Part shown: positions 23,665 through 32,439 of the stretch, one piece after another
Layout: each line of letters begins with the position of its first letter
Position numbering within the stretch: the first letter of the stretch is position 1
Program-made: the position numbers and the translations under genes
Notes under the pieces: model-generated
Seen by the model: only the letters and a program-made list of their open reading frames with translations
Told to the model about the DNA's origin: nothing
The model's database searches: none
Assembly: GCA_016719395.1 (NCBI GenBank)
Contig: JADJZF010000003.1
Location: forward strand, 248,001 to 312,000
DNA length: 64,000 bases
Reading direction: 5' to 3'
Source: Candidatus Amarobacter glycogenicus
Lineage (GTDB): Bacteria > Chloroflexota > Dehalococcoidia > Tepidiformales > Tepidiformaceae

Positions 23665-25269
23665 ATGCCCAACGAGCCCGTGGGAGTCCTCATCATCGGG
23701 GCCGGCGCCTCCGGCGGCGCCTTCGCCTGGAGCATCGCCGACCTCGGCACCAGCGTCCTCTGCCTCGAACAGGGTCCATGGATGCACCAGCGCGACTACC
23801 CCACCAACTTCATCGACTGGGAGTCCCGCTCTCTCGGGCCATTCGCCACGAACCCCAACGTGCGGCGACTTGCCCAGGACTACCCGGTCAACGATTCCGA
23901 CTCGCCCATTCAGCCCCTCATGTTCAACGCCGTCGGCGGCAGCACCATCCTCTGGGCCGCCCACTTCCCCCGCTTCACCCCCGGCGATTTCCGCGTTCGG
24001 ACCGAAGACGGTATCGCCGACGACTGGCCCATCTCCTACGAGACGCTCGAACCGTTCTACGCGATCAACGACCGCATGATGGGCGTCTCCGGCCTTGCCG
24101 GTGATCCTGCCTACCCGCACCACGAGCCTCCCCTCCCTCCCATCCCGCTCGGCGCTACCGGCAACATTGTCGCTCGTGGCTTCGAGAGGCTTGGCTGGCA
24201 CTGGTGGCCCTCCGACAGCGCCATCATTTCGCGCGAGTACGAGGGTAGGTCCCCCTGCATCAACCTTGGCTCGTGCGGAAGCGGCTGCAGCCAGGGCGCG
24301 AAAGCCAGCACCGACATCACCTACTGGCCACTCGCCCAGCGCAAGGGTGTCCAACTGCGCACAAACTGCCGCGTCAAGCAGATAATCGTCCGACCCGACG
24401 GGACGGCCGACGGCGTCCTCTACTACGACGCCGATGGCGTCCTCCAGGAGCAGAAAGCCGAAATCGTCGTCCTGGCGTGCAACGGGATCGGGACGCCGCG
24501 CCTCCTGCTCAACTCGAAGAGTGCACAGCATCCTGACGGCCTGGCCAACAGCAGCGGGCTCGTCGGGAAGAACCTCATGTTCCACCCCTACGCGCTCATC
24601 CGCGGCGTCTTCGATGAAGAGCTCAACGGGCGACGCGGCCCCGGCGGCTGCACCTTCTGGAGCCACCAGTTCTACAAGACCGACCCCTCGCGCGGCTTCG
24701 TCCGCGGCTACTCATACGAAGGCACACGCGGCAGCGGCCCGGCGACGACCGCGCTCTGGGGCATGGCAACGGGCCGCGTGCCCTGGGGTGAGGCGCACCA
24801 CGAAGCCTTCGCGAGGCTGAACGGGCACGTCGCGGGTATGGTTGCCATCACCGAAGACCTCCCGGACGAGGCCAACTCGGTGACGTTGGACCCAGTCCTC
24901 ACGGACAGCCACGGCATCCCGGCGCCGAAAGTGACCTACACGCTGAGCGAGAACAGCCGCCGCCAGCTGGCGCACGCGGTTGACCGCGGAACCGAGGCCC
25001 TCAGAGCCGCCGGAGCGATCGACGTGATCGCCGAACCGCTCATGCGCACCGCCGGCTGGCACTTGATGGGCACTGCCCGGATGGGCACCGACCCCGGGCG
25101 GTCCGTTGTCAACGAGTGGGGCCGCGCGCACGACGTGAAGAACCTGTTCATTATCGACGGCAGCATCTTTGTGACATCCGCCGGCGTGAACCCGACTTCG
25201 ACCATCCAGGCCCTTGCCCTTTATGTCGCCGCCTCCATCAAAAAGAATGTGGCGGAGTTGTTCGCATGA
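23665..25269 (+). CDS. GMC-family FAD oxidoreductase (gluconate dehydrogenase-like)
   Basis: A 534-residue glucose-methanol-choline family flavoprotein. The FAD-binding dinucleotide fold is at the N-terminus (VLIIGAGASGGAFAWSIADL), followed by FNAVGGSTILWAAHFPR. The C-terminal catalytic block GWHLMGTARMG carries the conserved His, and the final FAD motif is NPTSTIQALALYVA. A cysteine-rich insert (INLGSCGSGCSQGAK) is typical of the membrane-bound gluconate 2-dehydrogenase branch. No Tat signal is visible. It overlaps its partner gene by 4 bases, so the pair is one transcription unit. The substrate is an unknown alcohol or sugar acid. Confidence 0.87.
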   Translation: MPNEPVGVLIIGAGASGGAFAWSIADLGTSVLCLEQGPWMHQRDYPTNFIDWESRSLGPFATNPNVRRLAQDYPVNDSDSPIQPLMFNAVGGSTILWAAHFPRFTPGDFRVRTEDGIADDWPISYETLEPFYAINDRMMGVSGLAGDPAYPHHEPPLPPIPLGATGNIVARGFERLGWHWWPSDSAIISREYEGRSPCINLGSCGSGCSQGAKASTDITYWPLAQRKGVQLRTNCRVKQIIVRPDGTADGVLYYDADGVLQEQKAEIVVLACNGIGTPRLLLNSKSAQHPDGLANSSGLVGKNLMFHPYALIRGVFDEELNGRRGPGGCTFWSHQFYKTDPSRGFVRGYSYEGTRGSGPATTALWGMATGRVPWGEAHHEAFARLNGHVAGMVAITEDLPDEANSVTLDPVLTDSHGIPAPKVTYTLSENSRRQLAHAVDRGTEALRAAGAIDVIAEPLMRTAGWHLMGTARMGTDPGRSVVNEWGRAHDVKNLFIIDGSIFVTSAGVNPTSTIQALALYVAASIKKNVAELFA

Positions 25270-25706
25270 GCGACCCGACACCACCTCTGCTCCGCGACGC
25301 CGCCTTCCTGAGTGCGCTCCTCGACGCCCTCATCCCACCAGCCGGCCGGGGCACGCCCATGCCCGGAGCAGGCGCGATCGGCATCGGTTCCGTGGTCGCG
25401 GAAACCATTGCACAAGATGCGCAGGCGGGACCCGCCATCGTCGCCGCCCTCGAGGCGCTACGCGAACGGACGCCTGGCTTCGCCAGCCTCGCCGCGGCCG
25501 AGCGGGCACCCCTCATTGAGGCGCTGGCAACCCTCGATCCTGCCTCGGTGCGAGCGTTGCTGCGCCACGTCTACCTCGCCTACTACCAACACCCCACGGT
25601 GCTGGCAGCCCTCGGCGAGCCGCCGCGTCCGCCCTTTCCTGAGGGCTTCTACATCGAACCGACGGACCCCGAACTCCTCGCGGCGCTGGCAACGCGGAGG
25701 AACTAG
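25266..25706 (+). CDS. Gluconate 2-dehydrogenase subunit 3-like protein
   Basis: A 146-residue helical protein beginning with a family-like block (LSALLDALIPPAGRGTPMPGAGAIG). It matches the small subunit that accompanies gluconate 2-dehydrogenase-type GMC enzymes and is needed for their activity or maturation. It starts at an ATGA overlap with the flavoprotein gene. Usual members have a Tat signal; none is seen here, matching the signal-less large subunit. Confidence 0.7.
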   Translation: MSDPTPPLLRDAAFLSALLDALIPPAGRGTPMPGAGAIGIGSVVAETIAQDAQAGPAIVAALEALRERTPGFASLAAAERAPLIEALATLDPASVRALLRHVYLAYYQHPTVLAALGEPPRPPFPEGFYIEPTDPELLAALATRRN

Positions 25707-25934
25707 TGCCCTTCCCGAGTGCGAGATCCGGCAGCCGCGACGTGACGACATGGTCGAACAGTGGCGGTGCCACGACGCGGGGAGTCAGCGCCGCCGGTGC
25801 GCAGACCTGCACGGCTGGGTCGAGGCGGAGAGTCCACGGCATCCGGACGCCACTCTCCATATCCGTCCCGGTGTTGAGGAAGGGGATCAGACAACTCCCT
25901 TTGGGGCGTCGGTCCGCCTCCGACGCCCGAACTG

Positions 25935-26105
25935 CTGCGAGCCAATTGACCGGCACCGTAGACGTACTGGTTCCCGTCGTCGAGGACCACCGGGAGGCCC
26001 GAGGCGATGTCCCACGTGAACGTGGTCATGTTCCCGCCGACTGTCCGAGAGTCTCGGAGCAGCGCCCACGCCGACGCGATCGTTGTAGACACTGGCTAGC
26101 AGCAA
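25935..26105 (-). pseudogene. Frameshifted remnant of an RHS/YD-repeat protein
   Basis: On the minus strand two RHS-like phrases sit in different frames: SVYNDRVGVGA, then TFTWDIASGLPVVLDDGNQY with VYGAGQLA. These match the end of the RHS-repeat region (TYTWDVAAGLPVIL type). The two pieces are out of frame, and nothing RHS-like continues after them, so this is a dead scrap. The rest of 25707-26268 holds no gene I can support on either strand. Confidence 0.65.
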
Positions 26106-26268
26106 GACGAATCTCTCGTCGTGTCACAAGCCCTCAGGGGATAGGCTGATCTCGGGAGGGAGCGAACACGGCGGCGACCGACGTGATGCGCTCGGCGAAA
26201 AGTGTGGGTTCCCGTTCAGGAGGGATAGGTGTTCGGGGGAGGAGGACCGAGTCTCGCTGCGCGTCGAC

Positions 26269-26469
26269 TCACGGCCCTCGCCCGAGGAAGCGATTTGCCA
26301 CCAGCGACCCAATCATTAGACCCAGGCCAATGGCTGCCGCAACCGAAGCCCCGAGCGTCAAGGATAGCCCGGCAGCGGCGAAACCCTGCGCTACCAGTGC
26401 GGTGAGCCACGAAGACGCGTATACGATCAGGATGAGTTCGATCCACCGCGCACGCGATCCGGGGCGCAT
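26269..26469 (-). CDS. Small two-helix membrane protein, possible RHS immunity protein
   Basis: A 66-residue protein with two hydrophobic helices (about residues 10-30 and 36-58) and a basic C-terminus. No family is recognised. It starts 3 bases after the RHS-tip stop codon, from ATG 26469 or GTG 26472. A good AGGAG site sits inside the end of the RHS gene. RHS toxin tips are normally followed at once by a small cognate immunity gene, and membrane-acting tips have membrane immunity proteins. The role is inferred from position only. Confidence 0.5.
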   Translation of the reverse strand: MRPGSRARWIELILIVYASSWLTALVAQGFAAAGLSLTLGASVAAAIGLGLMIGSLVANRFLGRGP

Positions 26470-26471
26470 CA

Positions 26472-27374
26472 CTAGTTGTTCTCCTGGGGCGTATACTTGA
26501 TCTTCGAGATCTCGTAGAGAAGCAATCCACCCTCGACCACGGTGACTATCACTTTGATCTTAACCGGAATCCACGGGATTAGGTCGAACACGTAAACAGC
26601 AGTTGCACCGGCAGTCAGCGAGCACTGTAGGTCTCGGACGCACCACTTCGCGAAGTCTGCTTGTGCTTCAGCAGCCTTGACCTGAGCGGCTTCGGCTTGT
26701 CCTTGCTCTTCCAACGCTTTGCGGACATATTCGCCGACGAGTCCAGCAACTTTGGGAACATCGAACAGGCGAGCTTCACTCTTTGGTTCGTCCGGACAGT
26801 CTTGCCACAATGGAATGAATCGACCGTTAGGGAACGTGCCGCAGTAGACCACCTTCCGGGCGTTTTCCTCGTCGGCTGCGGCCCGATCCTGGCACCCGTG
26901 GTCAGCAAGCGCACATCCGTTGGAGTCTGTAGGCACCAAGCCAGTCGCATCGGTCATCCTCACCGGATTGTTCGCCCCGTAGCCTGTTGGATGGCCAATC
27001 CACCCGGCGCTCAGAGCCATGGGCTCTCGACTCAAGAACACCCCGGTCTCCGGGTCGTAGTACCTGGCGCGCAGGTACTGCAGGCCCGTCCCATCCGTCT
27101 GCTGGCCGGCGAAGTCGAACTCGTTCGCGGGGCCGCCGGAGGGCGTCGCTTCGCCGTAGACATCGTAGGTGTAGGACTTCTGGCTGTTGCCCGAGCTGTC
27201 GACGATGGCCATCGTCGAGCCGAGGCCGTCGACGTAGCTCGAAACAATGCCGGTGCCGGAGGGAAGCGTGGTGCTCGTCATCCTGCCCGCATCATCATAC
27301 GAATACGTGGTGGAGTTCGAGTTCCAGTCGGTGACAGATGTGAGGCGGTTCGCGTTGTCGTAACCGTAGGTCAC
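26472..27374 (-). CDS. Orphan RHS C-terminal fragment (core plus variable tip)
   Basis: The 300-residue frame contains the last YD repeats (YGYDNANRLTSVTDWN, YSYDDAGRMTS) and the conserved RHS core end (NEFDFAGQQTDGTGLQYLRA, then RARYYDPETGVFLSREP). About 160 residues of unrelated tip follow, with four or more Cys, a coiled-coil-like Ala/Gln/Glu stretch, and a hydrophobic end (DLIPWIPVKIKVIVTVVEGG). A stop codon lies about 12 codons upstream of the GTG, and a nitroreductase gene begins nearby, so the large N-terminal RHS shell is missing. It is a displaced tip, as seen in RHS cassettes. No promoter or secretion signal is visible. Confidence 0.75.
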   Translation of the reverse strand: MTYGYDNANRLTSVTDWNSNSTTYSYDDAGRMTSTTLPSGTGIVSSYVDGLGSTMAIVDSSGNSQKSYTYDVYGEATPSGGPANEFDFAGQQTDGTGLQYLRARYYDPETGVFLSREPMALSAGWIGHPTGYGANNPVRMTDATGLVPTDSNGCALADHGCQDRAAADEENARKVVYCGTFPNGRFIPLWQDCPDEPKSEARLFDVPKVAGLVGEYVRKALEEQGQAEAAQVKAAEAQADFAKWCVRDLQCSLTAGATAVYVFDLIPWIPVKIKVIVTVVEGGLLLYEISKIKYTPQENN

Positions 27375-27430
27375 CTGGTTCGAGCGAACCGGGTGGATGC
27401 CGAGGTCCTACGCCGGGCGACGCGTGCCCG

Positions 27431-28240
27431 CTACGGGTCGACTTCGTTCAGGAGCGTGTTTTCGAGGGAGAGTGCACGGGTGAGGTACTTGAGTTCTTCA
27501 TCGCGCCACGAGAGGGGCGCCGGGGCCTGGGTCAGTTTGGCGTCCTTCATCTCCTGTTCGACCTTCGGGTCGGAGGCAAACGCGTTACCGACCTCCATCT
27601 CGAAGAACATTTCGCCGAGGGGCGGCTTCGGCGTCTGGCCACCGGCTTCCCACGATTCGGCGGGATAGCCGAGCGCCTGTACGCAGACTGGCGTCGCGGT
27701 CTCGGGGAGGTTGAACAGCTTGGCGACGCGGTCGAGGCGCGGGCTCGACATGAGACAGGAGCCAAGCCCTTCCTCGTAGGCGACGAGTGTCGCCTGGGCG
27801 ATGGCCTGGCCAACGTCCATGAAGGCGAGCGGGGCGACGCCCATCGCCTTGCCGGCCATAAGGAAGCCGGGCCGCAATTTTTCGTTGATTTCTTGCTTCG
27901 TCGCCTCTACTTCGACGCCAATCCGGCGAGCATCAGCAAGGCGGAGGACGCTATCCGGCCACGCGTCGCCGATGTACACGGACGCCTCGTTGTACCAGAA
28001 GATGAAGACCGGAGCGGTGTGCATCTGCTGATAGCCGATCCTGGGAGCGATGGCCTTGATCACCTTCTCAGAGGCCTTTTCGCGCCAAATGACGATGGCT
28101 CGCACGTTCATCACGTTACCGGCGCAGGACGCGCGCCGTGCGGCTTCGAGCATCTTCTGCACTTTTTCTCGTTCCACGGGCTTGTAGGGCAGGAAGAACC
28201 GGATGGTCCGGCGGCGGCCTATGACTTCTTTGAGTTCCAC
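27431..28240 (-). CDS. Nitroreductase-family FMN oxidoreductase
   Basis: A 269-residue nitroreductase-fold protein. The N-terminal family signature is in VELKEVIGRRRTIRFF, with RRTIR as the FMN phosphate-binding part, and later AIAQATLVAYEEGLGSCLM. Such enzymes reduce nitro compounds, quinones or enones with NAD(P)H. The GTG at 28240 has GAGGA about 10 bases upstream and begins at the family block; an ATG at 28297 would add a non-conserved leader. The gene faces away from the dienoyl-CoA reductase-like gene with a palindrome between them. Confidence 0.82.
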   Translation of the reverse strand: MELKEVIGRRRTIRFFLPYKPVEREKVQKMLEAARRASCAGNVMNVRAIVIWREKASEKVIKAIAPRIGYQQMHTAPVFIFWYNEASVYIGDAWPDSVLRLADARRIGVEVEATKQEINEKLRPGFLMAGKAMGVAPLAFMDVGQAIAQATLVAYEEGLGSCLMSSPRLDRVAKLFNLPETATPVCVQALGYPAESWEAGGQTPKPPLGEMFFEMEVGNAFASDPKVEQEMKDAKLTQAPAPLSWRDEELKYLTRALSLENTLLNEVDP

Positions 28241-28323
28241 TGGGCAATTCCTCTGCCTCCCCGGCTTCGGCGCCGGGAGAGCGTGCGATCGGGCCATTTC
28301 TCGCACACCGCGCGAACCTGCGA

Positions 28324-28339
28324 CATGACAATTGTCATG
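28324..28339. promoter_or_regulatory. Perfect 16-bp palindrome in a divergent intergenic region
   Basis: CATGACAATTGTCATG is a perfect inverted repeat between the divergent nitroreductase and flavoenzyme genes. Its size and symmetry fit a dimeric TetR- or MarR-type repressor site, but no regulator gene is adjacent. Confidence 0.6.
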
Positions 28340-28506
28340 CTCATCGCAAGATGCCCGGGGGATGCCGAGGGTGATCTGGATCATATCGTGGACTGGATCA
28401 TGCCCGTCCAAGATGCGGGTGGTGCCTGGGCGAAGGCTCCGGACGGATCGTGACGCTCGGCCATGCAGGCGCCTCGCCGCTCACGCGGAAGAAAGAGGGA
28501 CGTCCC

Positions 28507-30489
28507 GTGTCCGAATTCAAGCAGCTGTTCAGTCCACTCAAGATCGGGAGTTTCACCGTCCGGAACCGGATTGTGAGCACGCCCCATCACCCGCTCTTCA
28601 CGGACCCGGATGGGCTTCCGGGTTCGCGCGAGATTGCCTACTGGGCGGCGAAGGCGAAGGGCGGCATTGGGCTGGTCGAGTCGCACGTGCACCCGATCCA
28701 CAACTCCATCGAGGGATCAGGCGACTTGTTCAGGAACCCGGATGCGGTGAGGAAGTTCCACAACGCCGCCGAGGCGATCCACGAGCACGGTGCGAAGTTC
28801 GTTTGCCAGCTCTGGCACCCCGGCACACAGGGCTCGGCGATGTTCAGCGCCCCATGGGGACCGTCGCTTGTTTCGCAGCCGAACAGCTGGACTGTGCCCC
28901 ACGAAATGACGACGGCCGAGGTGCGCGACGTCATTGCCGGCTACGCCCGCGGCGCCTCGGTCCTTCGCGAAGCGGGAGTGGATGGCGTGGAGATCCACGG
29001 CGCCCACGGGTATCTCATAACCCAGTTCCTCTCGCCGCTTTCGAACTTGCGAGACGATGAGTACGGCGGCGACTTCGAGCGGAGGCTGAACTTCCCGCTC
29101 CAGATCACGGAAGCCATCAGGGCCGAGGTGGGACGCGACTTCACCGTGGGGATGCGTATTTCGGGCGACGAAATGACGCAGGACGGCTATACCTCGGAAG
29201 ACTTCGTGCGGATGGTGCCCTACCTGACGGCGAACGACCAGCTGGACTACCTGAGCGTCAGTGTCGGGATCTACCGGTCCAAGGACACGATCATCGCGCC
29301 GATGTACTACCCGGGCGGCGCCTTCGTCTACCTGGCCGCCATGGCGAAAGAGGTGCTGGACATCCCGGTGTTCTGCATCGGCCGGATCAACGACCCGGTC
29401 ATGGCGGAACAGATCCTCGAGAACCGCCAGGCGGACATGGTCGGGATGACCCGGGCGAACATCTGCGACCCCGAATTGCCAAACAAGGCGCGCGAAGGAC
29501 GGGTGGACGAGATCCGCCACTGCCTCGGGTGCAACGAAGGCTGCTGGGGACATGTCGAAAAGTCGCAACCGATCACCTGCGCGTTCAACCCGGTCATCGG
29601 GCGCGAGGAGTCCTGGGGGGAGACACGCCGTACCACCAACCCGCGGCGGCTGGTGATCATCGGCGGCGGGCCGTCTGGCTGCGAGGCCGCCAGGGTCGCG
29701 GCCGGCGCCGGGCACCAGGTAACGCTCTTTGAGCGCGGCGAGTCCCTCGGCGGCCAGACCAACATCGCGGCGAGAGGGCCCGGGCGGACGGACTTCGCGG
29801 AGGTCGGGCGCTACTTCAGCGTCGAACTGCGGAGACTCGGCGTCGACGTACGCGTGAACACGGACGCGACGGCCGAGGCGGTGCTTGGCTTGAACCCGGA
29901 CGAGATCTTTATCGCAACGGGAGGGCGGCCGCGGGTGCCGGACCACATCGAGGGCATCGGACGCCCGAACGTTGTCCAGGCGTGGGACGTTTTCAACGGC
30001 ACAGCCGAATGTGGCCAGCGGGTGGTTGTGCTGGACGACGACTTCCACATCCAGGGCCTCAACGTCGCAGAACTCCTGGCGGCACAGGGCAAAGACGTCG
30101 AGGTCGTAACACGTGAGTTCGAAGTCGGGCCGCATATCGAGCCCAACACAAGAATGGCGACGCTTCGGCGCGTGAACGAGCTCGGCGTCCGTCTCTCGCC
30201 GACCACCTGGGCACGGGAAATCGGGGCGGACCACATTGTCCTGTACCACTTCTACAGCCTGAACGAGGAGACGCGGCCGGTGGATACGGTGGTGCTCGCC
30301 TGCAACGTGGTTTCCGAGACCGGCCTCGGGGAGGAGCTTGCCGAGAAGCATCCACGGGTGAAGTTCATCGGTGACGCAGCGGGGCCGGGGCTATTGGAAA
30401 GGGCGACCTACACCGGTCACCTCGCCGCGCGCTCGCTCGAAGGCGCACCAACCGAGCCGTTGCTCAACGCGCCAATGCGGAGAGGCTGA
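28507..30489 (+). CDS. Fe-S flavoenzyme of the 2,4-dienoyl-CoA reductase / TMADH family
   Basis: A 660-residue multi-domain oxidoreductase. The N-terminal OYE-like FMN barrel (residues about 5-340) has HGAHGYLITQFLSPLSN with the OYE-type His pair. A [4Fe-4S] site follows with C-x2-C-x3-C-x11-C (CLGCNEGCWGHVEKSQPITC, about residue 345). The FAD/NAD domain comes next (VIIGGGPSGCEAARVAAGAG). The domain order matches E. coli FadH and trimethylamine dehydrogenase. ETF alpha and beta genes follow immediately, as expected for an enzyme that passes electrons to or from ETF. Start GTG 28507 has GAGGG upstream. The substrate is probably an enoyl- or dienoyl-CoA, but is unproven. Confidence 0.85.
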   Translation: MSEFKQLFSPLKIGSFTVRNRIVSTPHHPLFTDPDGLPGSREIAYWAAKAKGGIGLVESHVHPIHNSIEGSGDLFRNPDAVRKFHNAAEAIHEHGAKFVCQLWHPGTQGSAMFSAPWGPSLVSQPNSWTVPHEMTTAEVRDVIAGYARGASVLREAGVDGVEIHGAHGYLITQFLSPLSNLRDDEYGGDFERRLNFPLQITEAIRAEVGRDFTVGMRISGDEMTQDGYTSEDFVRMVPYLTANDQLDYLSVSVGIYRSKDTIIAPMYYPGGAFVYLAAMAKEVLDIPVFCIGRINDPVMAEQILENRQADMVGMTRANICDPELPNKAREGRVDEIRHCLGCNEGCWGHVEKSQPITCAFNPVIGREESWGETRRTTNPRRLVIIGGGPSGCEAARVAAGAGHQVTLFERGESLGGQTNIAARGPGRTDFAEVGRYFSVELRRLGVDVRVNTDATAEAVLGLNPDEIFIATGGRPRVPDHIEGIGRPNVVQAWDVFNGTAECGQRVVVLDDDFHIQGLNVAELLAAQGKDVEVVTREFEVGPHIEPNTRMATLRRVNELGVRLSPTTWAREIGADHIVLYHFYSLNEETRPVDTVVLACNVVSETGLGEELAEKHPRVKFIGDAAGPGLLERATYTGHLAARSLEGAPTEPLLNAPMRRG

Positions 30490-30491
30490 CC

Positions 30492-31472
30492 TTGGCGGGC
30501 CGCGTCCTCGCGGTCGTGGATGGGACGGCAACGGGCGTGCACCGGCGGGCGCTGGCTGCGGCCGGGCTCGCGCAGCGACTCGTGTCCGAAGCGGGCCTCG
30601 CGGCGGACGTGGTCGTGGTGGGCTTTCCCGGGCATCCGTCCGGGCGCTGGCAACGCGCCTGGCGATCTGAGGCGAGTTCGCCCCAGGGTCTGGCGGGCGA
30701 ACTCGCCGGGATTGTGAACGGCGACGAGTACCTCGCCGTCAGCGGAGGAGATACGCCGTTTGGGCGCGAGCTTTGCGCACGCCTCGCGGTCCGGCTCGGA
30801 GCACCGGTCGTCGCCCCCGTGCTTTCACTGCGCCTGCAGGGCGGGAAGCTGCGCGTTGTCCGACCGGCACAATACGGCGCCGCTACTGCAACTCTCGAAG
30901 TCGCCCGGCCCCCACTGGTGGCAATCGCACACGCGGACATGATGCGGGCGACGGCGTCAGATGCCGCCAGCGGGCTCGAGTTCGAGTCCCTTCGTGCGAT
31001 CGGACCTGGGGAGCCGGTCGAAGTGCTTGGGGAGGAACAGCTCAGCCCATTCGAGATGGATGTCACGGAGGCCGACGTCGTGGTGGCTGGAGGCCGCGGA
31101 GTCGGGGAAGGCGGCTTCGCCATGCTGAGCGAACTGGCTGCCCTTCTGGGCGGTTCCGTCGGTGCGACGCGCGTGGCGGTCGACCTCGGATGGGCGCCCT
31201 ACCCGCGCCAGGTCGGGCTGACGGGCAAGACGGTTTCGCCGCGGCTGTACGTCGCGTGCGGCATCTCGGGAGCCATCCATCACGCCATGGGAATGCGGGA
31301 GTCCGGGTTTGTCGTCGCCATCAACAATGACCCGCAGGCGCCCATCTTCAAGATCGCTCACGCCGCCATCGTCGGCGATGTGCGCGACATCGTCCCATCA
31401 GTGATCAAGGAACTCTCCAGGAGGACGAGCGTCTCGCCCGTTGCCGCCGTCCTGGCAGGAGCACTGGGATGA
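30492..31472 (+). CDS. etfA: Electron transfer flavoprotein alpha subunit
   Basis: A 326-residue ETF alpha. The C-terminal FAD-binding block GLTGKTVSPRLYVACGISGA, followed by IHHAMGM and INNDPQAPIF, is the family signature. The start is TTG at 30492, two bases after the upstream stop. It forms a heterodimer with the ETF beta encoded directly downstream (4-base overlap). The adjacent Fe-S flavoenzyme is the likely redox partner. The subunit order, alpha then beta, is reversed relative to many bacterial etfBA operons. Confidence 0.9.
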   Translation: MAGRVLAVVDGTATGVHRRALAAAGLAQRLVSEAGLAADVVVVGFPGHPSGRWQRAWRSEASSPQGLAGELAGIVNGDEYLAVSGGDTPFGRELCARLAVRLGAPVVAPVLSLRLQGGKLRVVRPAQYGAATATLEVARPPLVAIAHADMMRATASDAASGLEFESLRAIGPGEPVEVLGEEQLSPFEMDVTEADVVVAGGRGVGEGGFAMLSELAALLGGSVGATRVAVDLGWAPYPRQVGLTGKTVSPRLYVACGISGAIHHAMGMRESGFVVAINNDPQAPIFKIAHAAIVGDVRDIVPSVIKELSRRTSVSPVAAVLAGALG

Positions 31473-32290
31473 AGGCGGTGGTCCTGCTCCGAGCCGTGTT
31501 CGATGCCTCCGTGGGCGGGGGCACGTACGAGGGGCCCTACGTCCTCGACGGCTCCTCGCAGGCTGCCCTGGGTCTCGCGCGCCAGTGGCGCAGTTCCGCG
31601 CCCGGCGGACGGGTTGCCGGGGTCGCGATCGGGCCGCCGGAGTGGGAGCCGGCCTTGAGGAATGCCCTCGTCCTCGGGTGTGACGAAGTCTGGCGAGGAT
31701 GGGGCGACGCGATGGGCGGCGCCGACGTGCTGACAGTCGCGCAGGCCATCGCCGAAATCGTGCCTGCGGGCGCGGCACTCGTCATCGGCGGAGAATCCTC
31801 AAGCGATCACGGTACCGGGCTGCTCCCGGCGGCGGTTGCGGAGAGCCTCGGATGGCCATACCGGGGAGACGTGACCGGGGTCGTTGCCGAAGGTGCCGCC
31901 ACCGCCTTCGCCGTTCGCCGCGAGGGCGGCCGGCGGCTGCACTGCCGCACAGAGGCAGCGATCGTGGTAGCGGCTGCGCGGATGCCGGCGCCTGCGTTCT
32001 ACCCACGGGTAGCCGACCTGATAGCAGCCCGAAAGACCGGCGTCCCCTGCGTGAATGTGGACGGGCCGAAACGAGACGCACCCGGGATTGAAGTCATCGG
32101 ATACGGCCCAGCGAAGCCGTTGACTCGCCACCTGCTCCAGCCTTCGGCGGGCGCCAATCCGGCCCAGCGCCTGAAGCAGTTGATGTCGGGAGGCGTAACC
32201 AACCGGGGCGCCAAAGCAATGGGCGGTGCTGGCGATGAGATGGCCAGGAAGCTCGTCGAACTCCTGGTCAGCGAAGGTTTCGCAACGTGA
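31469..32290 (+). CDS. etfB: Electron transfer flavoprotein beta subunit
   Basis: A 273-residue ETF beta-like protein beginning MKAVVLLRAVFDASVGGGTY. It shows a nucleotide-binding fold with VIGGESSSDHGTGLLPAAVAESLGWPYRGDV, close to the family block D-x-x-T-x-QV-x-P-x-x-A-x-x-LG-x-P. The C-terminal helical arm is present. The ATG overlaps the alpha gene in an ATGA. It is more diverged from typical EtfB than the alpha subunit is, in line with a dedicated partner. Confidence 0.82.
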   Translation: MKAVVLLRAVFDASVGGGTYEGPYVLDGSSQAALGLARQWRSSAPGGRVAGVAIGPPEWEPALRNALVLGCDEVWRGWGDAMGGADVLTVAQAIAEIVPAGAALVIGGESSSDHGTGLLPAAVAESLGWPYRGDVTGVVAEGAATAFAVRREGGRRLHCRTEAAIVVAAARMPAPAFYPRVADLIAARKTGVPCVNVDGPKRDAPGIEVIGYGPAKPLTRHLLQPSAGANPAQRLKQLMSGGVTNRGAKAMGGAGDEMARKLVELLVSEGFAT

Positions 32291-32381
32291 GTTGTGGGTG
32301 GAACCGACTCTTCGGAGAGGTTGGCCCGACCGGTCGCTTCCTCAGGGGCGATCCGCGACTCGCAGTATATGACGGCGATCA

Positions 32382-32411
32382 TTGACGGGTTGCTCCTATA
32401 GCAGCCATAAG
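32382..32411 (+). promoter_or_regulatory. Likely promoter of the molybdoenzyme gene
   Basis: TTGACG (32382-32387) and CATAAG (32406-32411) are 18 bases apart, about 28 bases before the GTG start. The 32291-32433 gap holds no gene. Confidence 0.5.
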
Positions 32412-32439
32412 TCACGTACATCCTTCAAGAGGTGTGCCC

